This document shows, piece after piece, positions 1 to 13,099 of a DNA stretch of 64,000 nt. A program made the translations under genes and the position numbers. The first letter of the stretch is position 1. Every line of letters starts with the position of its first letter. This DNA is from Gyrodactylus bullatarudis (lineage: Eukaryota > Platyhelminthes > Monogenea > Gyrodactylidea > Gyrodactylidae): the NCBI GenBank assembly GCA_012064415.1, contig SSNU01000229.1:32204-96203 (forward strand), read 5' to 3'. Below the pieces are notes generated by a model, which worked only from the letters and a program-made list of their open reading frames with translations, ran no database searches and had not been told where the DNA came from.

Positions 1-1726
1 CAATAGTGGAACATTTCGGATTATGCTCAAAGTTGTAATCACTTTTGACATCTGTTTTAAAGACACGTTTCTTTGCATGCTCACATAATTTGCTAGATGC
101 ATCCATGAGAAGCCATGTGGATCCGGATTTTGAGCGAACTGATGTCGACTCCTGATACTTCCATGACTTGACCAAGGCAATCTCATTTTGTTTCACTTGA
201 TTGATCATTTTCCAAAAGATGAGAGGATTTATATCACCTAGTTTGAAGAGAAAACTCTTGAGAGTGAATAGTTCGGAAAGTAATTGTTTTGTTGTCGTAG
301 ACATTGTGTTCCAATGAAGATCAGCATAGTGACTAATCTATAGGGAAAATTTTTAAAGATTATAAGAAATGTTTAATACACAGATAATAATAAGATAGAT
401 GAGTCTATTACATGTATTTTATCAGCCTAGAGCAAACATAGTTGCAGAATAATAATTCAAGGAAAATGAAATAAATCAAAATTCGATAAAAGATTTGCAG
501 CAAAAAATAAACTTTTAATATAATTTATTCTATTGATAGAAAGTATGCTTATTCGATCGATCTAAAACATATATGATACAAGTAAGTTGATTAAAGAATG
601 CAAGTATCAAGATTAATGAAAAGTTTTTTTCTAGCTAATTGAGTAGCATTTGATGATATTGATCGTGTTAAGAGAGATCCCTATGCAAATTGATATTAGA
701 AATCAAAAATTTGGCGATTTGAATTACAATATTTTAGACGATATTTGAAACTTTTTACCTTTTACTCTTATGTAACCCCTTTATTTTCCTACTCGTTCAA
801 TTATATTTTTATTTCAGTTGATTCATTAGTTTCATTTCTTCCAAATTGGCTAAAATCTTGTTAAATTGGTTAGGAATATTAAATTTTCAATTTTATCGGC
901 AAGAGTTATGGCCACAATTGTATTCAAGACAACATTATAAATATAAATTGAAATTACTCACAAGTTTGCTCAAAGAGTTACCGATTACATTCTCTGAGGT
1001 AAAATCTGCTTCATTCTTAAGCTGGGGATTGTGAAATTTTATTTCATTTATAATCCCTTGAATTAGATCAATCAGAGCAGCATGACAGACAGACATGTGA
1101 TATGGCATTTCAACTTTGATTTCTTCAACTTCTGGAGCCATTTGATCGAAGAACTTGACCAATTCCATCCTGAATCTTGGCCATAGATTCATTTTTGGTA
1201 TACCCAATTGTTGCATCATGACTTCGGCATTGTTTTGACTAAATGTCAATGGAATAGATTGATTTGAAAAAGCCTTGACGTCTATTGATGGGTTCTTTTC
1301 TTTAAGCAATCGAATACAGAAAGTATCTTGACAGAATTCTTCAAGTTCGTGACAACGCATTAGAAGCACTTGATTAACTTTCATAACATCGAACTTTTCA
1401 AGTAGTAAATCCATGACAAGAATTTGAGTAGAGACAAATATAACACCACCTTTGGAGTATTCTTTTAATCTTTCTTTTTGTGAAAGCTCAGAAATGATTA
1501 TTCTAGGCAAAAACTTTTCTCCTAGCAATCCTAAATTGTTGATAATGTTATTCGCTTCGTTTATTGAATGATTGCAAACCAACACGAGATTTTCTGGTAT
1601 ACAGTGAACTTGAATGTAGCATTGAATAATATATTCTAATGGAAGACCAGTGGCAAGACATAATAACGAAGAGGATGAGCTTATTTCAAATAGTATGTCT
1701 TTTTCGAAATCAAGCAATAAACTCAT
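1..1726 (-). CDS. ERCC4: DNA repair endonuclease XPF (ERCC4), N-terminal part
   Basis: Catalytic subunit family of the XPF-ERCC1 structure-specific nuclease of nucleotide excision and crosslink repair (nuclear). Two exons are visible: 1726-962 (255 codons, starting MSLLLDFEKDILFE) and 337-1, which runs off the window. The intron 961-338 (624 nt) has a GTGAGT donor and a CTATAG acceptor, phase 0, and joins SLSKL to ISHYADLHWNT, matching the family. Only the degenerate helicase-like N-terminal half is present: GGVIFVSTQILVMDLL, LWPRFRMELVKFF and the HNPQL/ENVIG segment are recognisable XPF blocks. The nuclease (ERKxxxD) and HhH2 domains must lie beyond coordinate 1. It is divergent with the zinc-finger gene at 2004, leaving a shared 277-bp upstream region. 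Family call is confident from overall similarity. Confidence 0.93.
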
Positions 1727-2003
1727 TGCAATTTTTTTCTGTTTAAAACACTATCTAATAGGCTATGACTAAAGTTTGTTTTCTATCAATACATTAAGCC
1801 GGCAAATTTAAATTGGATTCTCATGAGTCTTTGAGGATATCTTTTGTAACATAGACATCTTTCCATAAATTTGGCTTATGAATTTTATTGTTTGGACAAT
1901 CCAGTGTACTGATAGAACTATATTTTAACCACGATATTTTTCGAATTTTCGTCTTTCTTCATCAGTCTTTCAACTGCCTGTATCTTTCAAAATAAATTTA
2001 AAA

Positions 2004-3199
2004 ATGATTAAGTCGTTAAAAAGAATTTTCCCATCTGATACCGGTGCTTCTGAAAGTAATTCAAAGATTCCATTTTTTGGACCTACCCATCCTGAAGGAT
2101 CTCAATTAAATGAAGAGTTATTGACAGTTTGCTCCACTTGTCAGCAGGTCTTCAATCCTTCTCAAATCTCTTCACATTTGGCAAAATGTAAAGGAACATT
2201 TGTTTGTGAAATATGTAAAAGTACCTTTTCCCAGAAGGACTATTTACAAAAACACATAAGAAGGAAACACAAATCGACAGAAAAATCTCATATTTGCCTT
2301 GATTGTGGTAAGGGATGTTCTACAAAAAATGCTCTGCTTGTACATCAACGAATACACTCTGGATTTTTACCTTATCAGTGTACGATATGTGGATTAAAAT
2401 TTTCCCAGTTAAATAATTTCCAAATTCATGTTGATATAAGGCATTCAAATGGAGAGTTTAAGGATTCTACCGATAAGCATTATGGTTGTGAATGGTGTGA
2501 TAAATCTTTCTTTTACATGGCTGGCCTAAAATATCATATGAAAGAGCATTTCAAGGTTATTGTCGAGTCTGAAGAATTAAATTTCAAATGCGATAAGTGT
2601 GATAAAAAGTTCCGATTTAAATCTCAATTAGATCGCCATCTAACATCTCATCTAAGCCGTGATGAATACGCACATGAATGCAAAATATGTTTCAAAAAGT
2701 TTAATCAACTACGACTTCTATCTGCTCATATTCTTTATCACAAAGATCCAAGCTTAGTTCAATGCCCTCATTGTTCGCGTTCATTCAGCTCAAGATCCTA
2801 TCTTCAAAAGCATCTTTATTTGCATAATAAAATCGAGAGTCTTTCAATAAAATCCACTCCTGGAAAAGATGTTGATACTACATTTGAAACACTTTTAGAA
2901 TTCAACAAGAATTTACCTAAAGTAAGTCCATTTTTATTATTAAAATTGTGCATCGGTTATTTTTTCTATTTCAGTTGGAAATTTTGGACAAAATTCAATT
3001 CAACGAAAATCTACTCATGTCTCATCTAGAATACCAAATGAAAGCCGATGATCCCAGTATTGTTAAAACTGATAACAGTGAGACTGTAAAAGCTATTGAC
3101 TCCATTCTGTCCAAGGAATCGTTAGATTTGGACTCTATAGATGATGAATTAGTAGCCAACCTTTTTAATCAAAATGACAATTTTTCAGGACCAGAATAA
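2004..3199 (+). CDS. C2H2 zinc-finger protein, eight fingers
   Basis: Probable nuclear DNA-binding protein; I cannot assign an orthologue. Exons 2004-2921 and 2975-3199 join in frame across a 53-nt intron (GTAAGT...TTTCAG), giving 380 aa. Fingers run from about residue 43 to 275: a first C2HC-like one (CSTCQQVF...HLAKC) and seven canonical C2H2 fingers (CEICKSTF, CLDCGKGC, CTICGLKF, CEWCDKSF, CDKCDKKF, CKICFKKF, CPHCSRSF). Linkers are mostly not TGEKP; one HSGFLPYQC linker is near-canonical. The C-terminal ~100 residues are acidic and Ser/Asp-rich with no domain I recognise. Two AATAAA-type signals lie within about 180 bp of the stop (near 3357 and 3377). A read-through of the intron would end at 3029 in a shorter protein with a hydrophobic tail; I prefer the spliced form. 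Confidence 0.85.
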
Positions 3200-3637
3200 G
3201 GAATATTTGTTTCTTTTATAGCCTCTGACTGATATCAAACCCAAAAGTCTATCAATAACTGCAATCTTAATTATTGAAATGATTTTTTTATTTCATGTTA
3301 AATTTTTTCTTTAAAAAACATAAACCAAATATTTAACCGAAAATGTCTTTCTTTAATAATAAAATGCTTAAAAACAAATAAAATCGGTCCTGAAATTTTT
3401 TATTAACCTTTCCAACTAGTCCATTAACGCTTATAGGATGAAAAATTAGATGAATACATAAACAAAGAAAATTTCAAATATTATAATTGAAATTGTAACT
3501 TTGATTTGATTAAAACCTCAAGCCATTACACTTGGTGGAAAAATGATTGTTTAAAACTAACTTAAATAGTTTGTGTATTCAAAATTATAGCTTTACATGC
3601 GTCACAATTAAAGTTATCATATTTATCGGAACTAACT

Positions 3638-6600
3638 ATGACTGACGAATGGCCTGCGCTAGGCGCATTAATAGAATCCAGAGAACCAAAAGTTTGTAAT
3701 TTAGTCCTTATTTTAGATGAAAATTAAAGCTCCGATAACAAAGCGTAAATGGGAAAAGGTTGCGGTTGAACTTGTTTATGACTTTGATGGCGAGAATGAA
3801 GCTGAAATTAAAGAAAAAGTTCAAAAATCAATTGGCAATACAAATGGTAATGGTGCAAATAAAAAATTTCCTCAATTTTTCTCCAATAACAATACAAATG
3901 ACAATGTAATCAAACAATATTTCACTAATGTCAACAAATCAGTACAACAATACCTTCGATCATGTCTTTCACTCCCAGGTGACTATGCCGGAATTGAAAT
4001 GCCTGTTGATGTTCCTCAACGTGGATTTAACTCTTTTGTGGTTGCTCATTATAGAAACCATGGCTCAAATGTTAATAATAACAATGATTTATGTTACTGC
4101 AGAACAGATGAATGCGAAACTTGTGAAATTGAACGATGTTCCCGAATTAAAAGCCAGATAGAATTCTACTTTAGCGATCAAAATCTTGCCAAGGATGCAT
4201 ACCTCAGAAAAAATATGAATCCCAATTGTGAAGTGCCTATTGATATTGTTGTCCAATTTCCGAGAATGAAACAACTTCGCGCTGATTACAGTTCAATCGC
4301 TAGATCTTGTGAGAATAGTAACCTTGTAATAATTGACTTGAGTAGAGGCATAATCAAAAGGAAATCTCCTGTTAATTTACAGGAGATGGATGACCAGGCC
4401 AAGAAAGCTGAAGAGTTACTCAATAATGTTGAAAAGGATATGTCCAAAATCAAAATCTCCCCGAATCACTCTTATGAAATTGAATCTAAAGAGAAGATTT
4501 CAGCCTCTGTTGAGGATCTGACCTGGACTGAAGTTGGAAGAAAGGGTAAAAGGCTATCCAGAAAATCCGAATCATGTCTAGCACCAAGCAAAGAACGAGT
4601 TCGTTTAGAATCTACATGCTCCGAAATGAGTGAAAATGACGAAGACGAAGACTTGCTCAATTATCTCTACCTGATTGTACCAGATAGAGCGAGTGGAACT
4701 GAATCTTTCACTAGAGATAGCTACATTCGAGATAGTTTCATAGCTGAAAGCTACTTTTATGATGATGCTAAACGTTCGTCAGCTGCTGATACCTTGAACG
4801 TGAAGACTGAAGAATCTAGAGCATCCGTGACTACAGCAGTTAAGCGTGATAGCCATGTAGGTACAGGTGATGTTGATAGGAAATCTGTCAAAATTGTTGA
4901 AAAATTGAAATCGTCTGGCCCATCTAACCGGGTCCTCAATAAACATCCATCTGGAGATAGACATTCAGGCGTTGAGACGCAATCAAAGTGAGACAAAAAT
5001 ATTTCTTATTGAATAAAATTTTTCCCAAAATTAAATATTCTTAATCTCTTTTTAGAACTAAACAAAATAATGAATTTGCTGATGAAATTCGTATTGGTCT
5101 TGAGGAATATGCCAAAACTGTTTGGCGTAAAAGAAAGACCTCGATAAGTGAATTTGGTTTTAATGTAGATGATTTTGACGAGCCTTTAGATCCAACTGAA
5201 AATATATTTCAGAAACGTAATGAAATGAAATCCGTGAGTCTATAATTTCTTAATTATTCTCATACTTGATAACTAACTTAGACTGCTAATTTTTCTCTTG
5301 GTCAGATCGAATTCGTCTCTAAGGATGAGTTAGATGAAATCAAAGCGAGTGAAGCAGCCAACAACAATGTTGGCTCCCTTAATTCTGAAGAGAACAACGC
5401 TGACAGGGTTGAAGAAAATGGGCTCTTTGGCTTCTTTTTCCCCTTCAACCTTCCGCCTTATCCGTCTAAAAGTGTCCTTGTGGTTCCTAATTCGAAAATT
5501 GATAGTCAATATTACTCTTCATGTTCTGGTGTAAAGCCTATGGTTGTTAATCGAGGCCAAAGCCAAGAGGAAACTAGTGCTGAGGCTGCTGTCAAGGCTC
5601 TAGTTGATGAAGTTACAAGAGCCAATTCTATCGTCGATAGTAATAAACCTTTCAAGTCTGTACTGAAAAACAAGGATAAAGAAACTAGCAAGAACAGAAA
5701 AATTGTTGGTTTCTACTCTGGAAAACAAGAAAGAGACGAACATGATCTTGGTTTTGCCTTTGACATGATCAACAAGCCTAGTGCTCGATTAAAGAACAAA
5801 GCTTTGAGAACTCGTCTTAAGTCTACAGCCGACGAACCCATTGTTTCAATGTCCAGTGATATTTCTATCAATGGTACCACAATGGTGATTAGCACAAAAA
5901 CCTCAGAGGACAAGTATGCCTCAACAGAGTCAATCGATAGTAGTCGAGCTAGAAACTCGATAGTATCTCGAAATTCTCAAGTTAGCTTTACATCAAGTCG
6001 AGATAGCATCAATTCAAGATCCTCTAAATTCCTCAGTCAGAATATTCTCTCCAAGGGGGGTTATACCACCAAAGCATATGCTAGACACAAATTACTATGC
6101 CTTGCTGATCGAGCAAAGAAAGGCATCGGCAAGTCTGCCGAAATGAATACCCTCTACAGGTTTTGGTCATTCTTCCTTAGAGACAACTTCTTCAACAAAA
6201 TCTATCTGGAATTCAAGTCTATGGCGTTGGAGGATGCTCAACATGGTTATCGTTACGGCCTCGAATGTCTATTTCGGTTCTATTCCTACGGGCTTGAGAA
6301 GCAATTCAACAAAAGACTTTTCAACGACTTTCAAGTAAGTTCAAATCCACATGATGTGGGGAAAAATTTGAAACTTTCTTATTTTTTCAAGGATGAAGTC
6401 TACAGAGATTATGAACAGGGTCATTTGTACGGTGTAGAAAAGTTTTGGGCTCTCCTTCACTACTCTCCACGTGACAGTTATGTTTTGAAGCCGAAAATCA
6501 AGGAAATAATGAGCAAGTATCAGACTCTCGATGACATTCGGGAAAATGTAAGTTTTACCTTTGCTACAAGTCAAGCATTTTCTCACAAATATTTTTCATT

Positions 6601-6681
6601 CCCATCTAGTTTGAAGTACCGGATGGCTTTTATGGTTATCGTAAACGACTAGCTTCCACTTGTGCAACCGGCAATGATTAG
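3638..6681 (+). CDS. LARP1: La-related protein 1 (LARP1), translation regulator
   Basis: LARP1 binds capped 5'TOP mRNAs and poly(A) in the cytoplasm and couples translation to TOR signalling (family knowledge). Exons: 3638-3691, 3717-4987, 5056-5233, 5306-6334, 6392-6547, 6610-6681; all phases agree, giving 919 aa. The start exon encodes [11 protein letters not shown] and is followed by a 25-nt intron; the next exon begins at a KRKWEKV block typical of the family. La motif about residues 155-235 ([20 protein letters not shown]). The C-terminal DM15 cap-binding repeats are at about 755-905: [68 protein letters not shown]. The middle is Ser-rich and low in structure. The 57-nt intron at 6335-6391 is open in frame, so an isoform with 19 extra residues inside DM15 is possible. 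Confidence 0.93.
3692..3716 (+). other. 25-nt intron of LARP1
   Basis: It starts GTTTGT and ends TTTTAG, between the start exon (phase 0 after ...REPK) and the next exon (MKIKAP). Reading through gives a stop codon (TAA at 3725-3727), so it must be removed if the upstream ATG is used. A second TTTAG sits inside it. An alternative is that translation begins at the ATG at 3717, in which case no intron is required. Confidence 0.7.
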
Positions 6682-9600
6682 CAAAATTTTCCGCACTCCT
6701 TCTGAACGATAAAATGCACTATATATTCAGTGAGTGATCAAATTTCTCACAGCTACCAGTATTCGATTCATTTTTCTTCTTCCATTAAACATGTGTGGCT
6801 GTTATACATGTAATTATTTTGATATATAACATCACTCTTTGAAGAATGTCAATAACCCATCTTATTTAAACCTCACTATTCATTAACTTCCAGTTGCCAA
6901 ACGAACATCTTCTTTTCACTATTCTTTCTAATATCCTCCTATATTTGTTTTCCTAACTTCAACCTTGACAAAAAAGCAATCATTGACACACGTGCATCAT
7001 GAGAGTTGATTTACATACACAATTTAGAATAATCGCAGTTTTTGACCTTCAAAACAACAATTCTATTGATGATGAATTAAATTTAATTATTTTTCTATTT
7101 AAATTTTTTTGCAAATTCAATCCATCTCCCCATAAAATTCATTCCCAACATGAAACGTCCCTTCAAGAATTCAAATTGCACTCAATCTCCAGTCTTGTGA
7201 CGTAAAAATTTTATTTCATGTAAAAATCTCACTAAAAAAACTGTTTATTTTCAATTATATAAAAACCCACTTGCTTATTGATAAAAAGAAAAACCAATTA
7301 ATGTCTGTAGCATAAATCTGTCACCATTTCCAGCCTTTTTCCGCCAAGAAAGATTGGAAAGTTGTATTTGCCTACATAACCAAAATTTTTACGCTATACG
7401 AAATCTCCTACACAATCCATTTTGACATGATAATCTCCTGGAATCATAAAAACTCCATCAACCACCCACACTCCTTTCCTTAGACACTAATAGTTGATGA
7501 AATAAACTTTTCTCAAATTAAAAAATGATAGTTTTCCCCTTATAAAAATTTACCATTATATATATTATTGAAAAAAAATGAATACATTTTCTGGTCCTTG
7601 TAAAAAAGTATGACTCCAGCCAAAAGAATAAAAAAACCGTGTTTGAAAAGTTTCATCTATAAACAAAAATGTTAAAAAATTATTATTGTACCAAATTCAG
7701 ATTTTTATTACTTAATTAGAAGAATTGAGCATGGCTTGGTTAAGGTAAATAAAGGTAAAGATCTGGAACTGATCAATAATCATTCATGATTTTTTTATGG
7801 AAAATATCCTTCTCCAATTTTTAGAGATATTCATGCATACAATCACTCTACACACCATTTTGTATACATGCACGCACTTGCGCAGCCACGTGAGTTGGTT
7901 AGATTCATTAAATAATTGATTTATAATAACTACTAACTTAAATTCTGCATTCTTAACTTCAACTTTCTAAATTAAGACCTTTTTAATGAATGGTTCTTAT
8001 TGATTTTTACATCAGGGCTTCTACTTATTTCTTGAACTCTAACACCAGATACAAGTGAAAAATAATCTAATCAACCTCTGAATTTATCCAAAATTTCCTC
8101 AGTTTATTAAGGAATTAATGGATACTTGAAATAATTATGACTCGTTTGACCATAACGTCGTTCGCTTGCTACCTGAGTTGTCTTATAGCTTGTATTGGTC
8201 TATCTGTAGAAAAAGTAAAGGGTACTGTAGCCTTTGAAATAAAAAAATCAGTATTATTAGAGTAATATACACAGTCTAGCAAAATAAGACTTTCTTTATA
8301 TTTATTGGAATTTTGACAATATGCTTGTCAGGTTTATATACTGAAATACTGAAAATTTGAGAAATTTCGAGAAATATTCCAATTTTTGTTAAACCGAATC
8401 TTATTACAATACGCATTACAAATTGTAATTTACAATACTAAAAAAGGCAGAAATGATCTGAAAAAAAATATCCACAACTCGTTGCCTTTTGAGCTACCTC
8501 TTCTGGTTTAGAAGCTATGCTCGAAAGCATCTCTAAAACTTCATTTTTTGACAAAAATGAAAAATCCCTTTATGAAACTGTTAGGACTAGCACAGGAGAT
8601 TTTCCTTACATAGCTGAAATTAATGAATCTGACTTGAAAATTAGAGAAAACGTCTCAATACTAATCAAAAACAGTGAAAAACTCGGCTGTTTTTACACTT
8701 TAATTTTTCAAATCTCAATGAATTTTTTTACTGTAAGCGAACAATGCTGGAAATTTTGTTCTGGTTGAAAATTATAATTATGACCCGTTTCTTTTAATCC
8801 CATCAAGTAAAAAATACACAACTAGCTTTAACATGCCAAGAATAATTTTTTTTATTACCCAAATAAAAAACACGCTGATTCCGAATCTATGCTAAGAATT
8901 GGGTATTTTTATTTTTCCCAAGTTCTCATTGAATAGGTTTTTAAATATATGACTATATTTTCAACCCTTCTTCAAGTAACTTGAGCTTAATAAAGAACTT
9001 GAGATAAAGATGAAAATTCGACACAAAATTTCATATTTATGAGTTTAGTTCTAGGATCAGAACTATAATTATAATTAGACAAGGGAACCGATTTTCACCA
9101 TTTTCGAAAGACCTATGATTCTGGACCTTTGAGGTTTTCTTGGAAAGATTATACAAACTATTGATCTGTTTTAGTTAATTCAAATGTACTCTTGTTGAAA
9201 GAACTCATGTATATATATTTATTCTATAAAATTAATTTTTCCACTCAAACCATCCAGCCCTTATAAAATTTAATTTGAAATTTGTTATTTTAGAAAAAAA
9301 ACTACTCTATTTTTCTGCTCACAAAATTTAATGAATAAAACCAACGTTTATTGATTCCAGAAAATTTTATAGACTTTTTAAAATTTATTCAAATTATTCT
9401 ATTATTGCGTTTATGATTAACTTGGGGTATTTTTACAGACACGTAGCTAAAAATAAATTCTTATTTCGTAAAAGTTATCTCTCTCAAATTGCAAAAAATT
9501 GATAACGATTGCTACTCAAGTGATCAAACAAATTGGTTAAATTTTTCATTGAAATCAACTTGAATTTAAGATGAAAGTACCAATGGTGTCTAGGACATTC

Positions 9601-11085
9601 TCAGAATAGGTTATTTTAATACGAAATTTGTTTGGGTGAAAAATAATCCGAGACTTTGTCCTAGGGTTAACAAAAAGAATTAATCTCATTCATTTCTTGA
9701 ACTTTGAGCTGGAAATTTTTGTTGATTTCCGAGTGTGACAATTATCAAAAGTTATTTTTCTGGATTATCATAACTGATTATTCTTTAGACGAGGAGAACA
9801 AATAAGGTAGATGAGATTTTGAAATGTTTTATAGAAAGAATCATTTTCCTTCTCTAATGATAATACTGAAAAATAACATGAATGGATAATTTCTTTTTAA
9901 CTGAAGCCATGCTAGTAAAAATCGAGATAGAAATCAGAGGCTTTACTTCAGGTATATTCTTCAATTTTAATTTTTAAAAAAAAACTAATTTTCCCCAAAA
10001 CAGTCGGGAAAAATTATTGTTTTTTGAATTCGATATCAGAGGTGACCTCTATGTTCAAACTGACTTTTTATAATGATTTTGAAACATTTTTTATGATTAT
10101 TTCTTGATAGTATATCACAAACTATCTAAGTTTGCTATCATGCTATATTTTTGCTAGCCAGGCATAAGAATGCCATAGATATTTGAACTTTTACCAGAAG
10201 AAGTAGAATTCCTTAATTCATGGTTCTTTTAGACGTTTCTGTGGGATATATTACCTAAGCACCTAGAACGAAATATTTCTAGTAACCTTTGTAAGTATAG
10301 GTGTTGCACTATTCTTTAATTTTTGCCTTTGTACATCAAAAACTAAGCCCACTACTTTTAAGTAGATGATGGTTCTTCTTTAATAATTCATGATATTTTG
10401 AATTGATTAGGAAAATTAACTTAATTTAAATTCGAATAAACATAAATCAGTTCTTAGGAATAGCCCTGAATAAAAACACACGAATAAACTTGAACAGCCA
10501 TCAAAAAAAATTTTTACAAGATTGTTACCATAATTGCAAAATAAAAATCATTCAGCATAGGGAAGACTAACCATGACTGCAATTATTAAATTTTAACACA
10601 GGAAAAAGTAACCAAAAATGCAATATTCAAAATTTTGTATTAAAAAAAGGAACCAAAAGTGAATTAAATTTTAGGGGTCCTCAAATCCAAAGTAAAAAAG
10701 TAACCTAAATTGTATTTTGGCCTACCACTGTCACCATATCTGCAAATGGGAAGGTCCAAGTCACCAATTTTGCAAATACCCCTTAAAAATTTTACCTGAT
10801 CAATATTATGTAGTTTATTGAATTTCAAAAATACGCCAAATTTCTGCTCGTTGATTTTCGAATCCATAATTTCTATCAAATTTGAGAATTGAATGATTTA
10901 TACGCTCATATTTGGGATCAAAATTAAACGGAGAACTTGAATTTGGTCAAAAAGGTTGAGAGAAAATGTTCAACCTTTAAATTTTGAAAAATTTTATTTC
11001 GTCATAATCACACAGGACTTGATAAGATACAATTTAAAAAATGAAAGATTTCTTTCTTACTGTTATACAAATATCTTCTTCTCTT
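6682..11085. other. Gene-free AT-rich intergenic stretch
   Basis: Only short ORFs without family resemblance, homopolymer-rich sequence, and a degenerate piece of the foldback repeat family around 9670-9900 (it shares the GAACTTTGAGCTGGAAATTT and ATCAAAAGTT blocks with the better copies). I see no RNA gene or conserved coding signal. Confidence 0.5.
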
Positions 11086-11310
11086 TGATAGATTCTATAG
11101 TGGTCGACAAAAAAAAAGTATCCAGTCTAAATTCATATTAACTTATATATATGAACTCCTAATAAAAGAAACTATACATCATTCGATAGAGAAAAAAAAG
11201 TTCTATCCGTGTATGAACTCTGTTGTATTTTAAATTCATTCATAGACTTTAAAATTCCGTTTTACTAGTTTCCATTGAATTGAAAAACGACAAATCAAAA
11301 GTATCCATTT

Positions 11311-12096
11311 TTATTTTGTAAAATCTCCGTTGTTTTGAACAACACTCAGACATCTTTTAGGCATGGAGTAGTAAAGACCTTCAACTGTGTCTTTGTCTAT
11401 AGATATCCATTCCTTGATTATGGTTTCTGTCAAATCTTTCTTATTTAAAAATATTTTCCCGTTCGCATAAACTTTTCGAGTTAAAATTCCCCAAAGGTTC
11501 TCGATTGGGTTCAAATCCGGGCTGCGTGAAGGCCAAGATAATAAATCAATATTGTTATCTGAAAACCACTTTTTAGTCGAAGCAGATCGATGGCAAGGCG
11601 CATTATCTTGTTGAAAAACTAGCATCTCTTTTTCGATTTCCTTCTTAAACGGTAAAAGTTGATCTTCAAGTAACTTTTGGTAAGAATTTGAATTCAATTT
11701 TTCGTCTATTACAACCAAGTTGCCGGTATTTTTCGATGTAATAAAAGCCCAAACCATGATACTGCCACCTCCGAACCCACGCTTGATACGTGTCGGCTTA
11801 GGCAATGATTTATCTATCCAGCAAGAAGTGAGACCATCTGGACCATCCAAATTGAATTTTTTCTCATCTGAGAAGATAATCTTTGACCATTCCTGGTTTT
11901 CAATTATTCTTTTTGATGTCCAGTCTTTTCTAGCTATCTTGTCTTGTTCACTCAGGTTAGGAATGTTTCTAGGTCTTCCCCAAAAGATTTCAGGAATTTT
12001 TTTCAGATAACGCTGTATTGTCCTTGTGCTAACTGACAAATTGAGCTCAGATTTTATTTGCAGTATAAAGTATGCAATGAAAAGTTTTCTACTCAA
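11311..12096 (-). mobile_element. Tc1/mariner-type transposase, 5'-truncated
   Basis: The frame encodes 261 aa of a Tc1/mariner (IS630 superfamily) transposase. Visible are the end of a second helix-turn-helix (SVSTRTIQRYLKK), the GRPRN-like linker, and the DDE catalytic core: IIFSDEKKFNLDGPDG (first Asp), VFQQDNAPCHRS (second Asp) and SPDLNPIENLWG (Glu). There are 34 residues between the second Asp and the Glu, i.e. DD34E. The first helix-turn-helix is absent and the start (MSRKLF) falls mid-domain, so the 5' end is lost. A possible surviving terminal inverted repeat lies near 11098-11120 (TAGTGGTCGACAAAA...AGTATCC); I find no partner beyond 12100. It is therefore probably immobile, though the core is uninterrupted. 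Confidence 0.88.
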
Positions 12097-13099
12097 AAAT
12101 ATTCATTGACACATTGTGTGATTCAGCAACTTTTACTATAAATTATTTGATAATATTTCAATTATTCCAACAATGTTTGCGCTACGAATGAATATACATT
12201 TTTTAAAACTTTACATAAACATTTTCCCTTGAAAGCATAAACTTCCGATTTTTTTTGAGTCAAAAGATTTATTGTATAGCCCAATGAGTTAGTCATTATT
12301 TATGACTAGAGCACCAAATTTGCTACTTTTTGGAACTTGTTATGCTACTCGATGGTACTTTTTAGAAAAAATGCTACTTTTTATTGCCTCTACACGCTTC
12401 GCTGTGTAATATTTCAAAATTTTAATTCACCTACGATTCAAATTAATTTTTTACATTTTTATCTAACTTTAATAATTTCAACACTTATGAAATTATCAAG
12501 GTCTGCTTATCAATAAAGTCCAAGTTAATTATTCAATTTTATAATTCTACCTTGAGAGAGCTCTAATGGTAATATTTTCAATAAGTGGATCTTGACGGTG
12601 AGTTTCACCATGAATTACGTTGTCTGAAAATTTTGATTATTTTAATTTTAAATCTTCCAAATATATTTTCCTAACTATAGATTTCCTATTTTCGAATATT
12701 TCAGAACCTTTTCATTCAGTTATTCAAAAAGATCTTTGGATGAAAATTTTTAAATTATTTCTTAAGATTGGGGGAAATTCTTCATCTGACCCAAAGATTT
12801 AGCCCTATTACTTCATTTCTCATTGAGTTATATTCAAATTCTTCGCTAAGAAATCTTAGGAAAATTAATTAGTGGTTTGTAATTAATAAATGAACTATAG
12901 GTGGGAGCCAAACTGGTGTTTAAAATATTTTTATTGTTGAAAAATATATTGAGTGACCCATCTTTTCAAACCTATATCCGTCATACATAACCTGTATATC
13001 AAGGTTTTATTAAGCATTAAAAATGAGTATGGGAATTACTGAGCTTTTTTAACTTCTCATAGCCAATAATGTAAACATGTTTATAGCTAACATCATAAC

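Noticed and set aside
846..1034. 62-codon plus-strand ORF over the ERCC4 intron border
   Set aside because: It overlaps the ERCC4 exon on the other strand and has no features of its own.
8517..8768. 83-codon ORF in intergenic DNA
   Set aside because: No recognisable domain, splice partner or signal peptide; expected by chance over several kb.
10664..10879. 71-codon minus-strand ORF
   Set aside because: No family features; low-complexity AT-rich context.
11720..12010. 96-codon plus-strand ORF
   Set aside because: Antisense shadow of the Tc1/mariner transposase.
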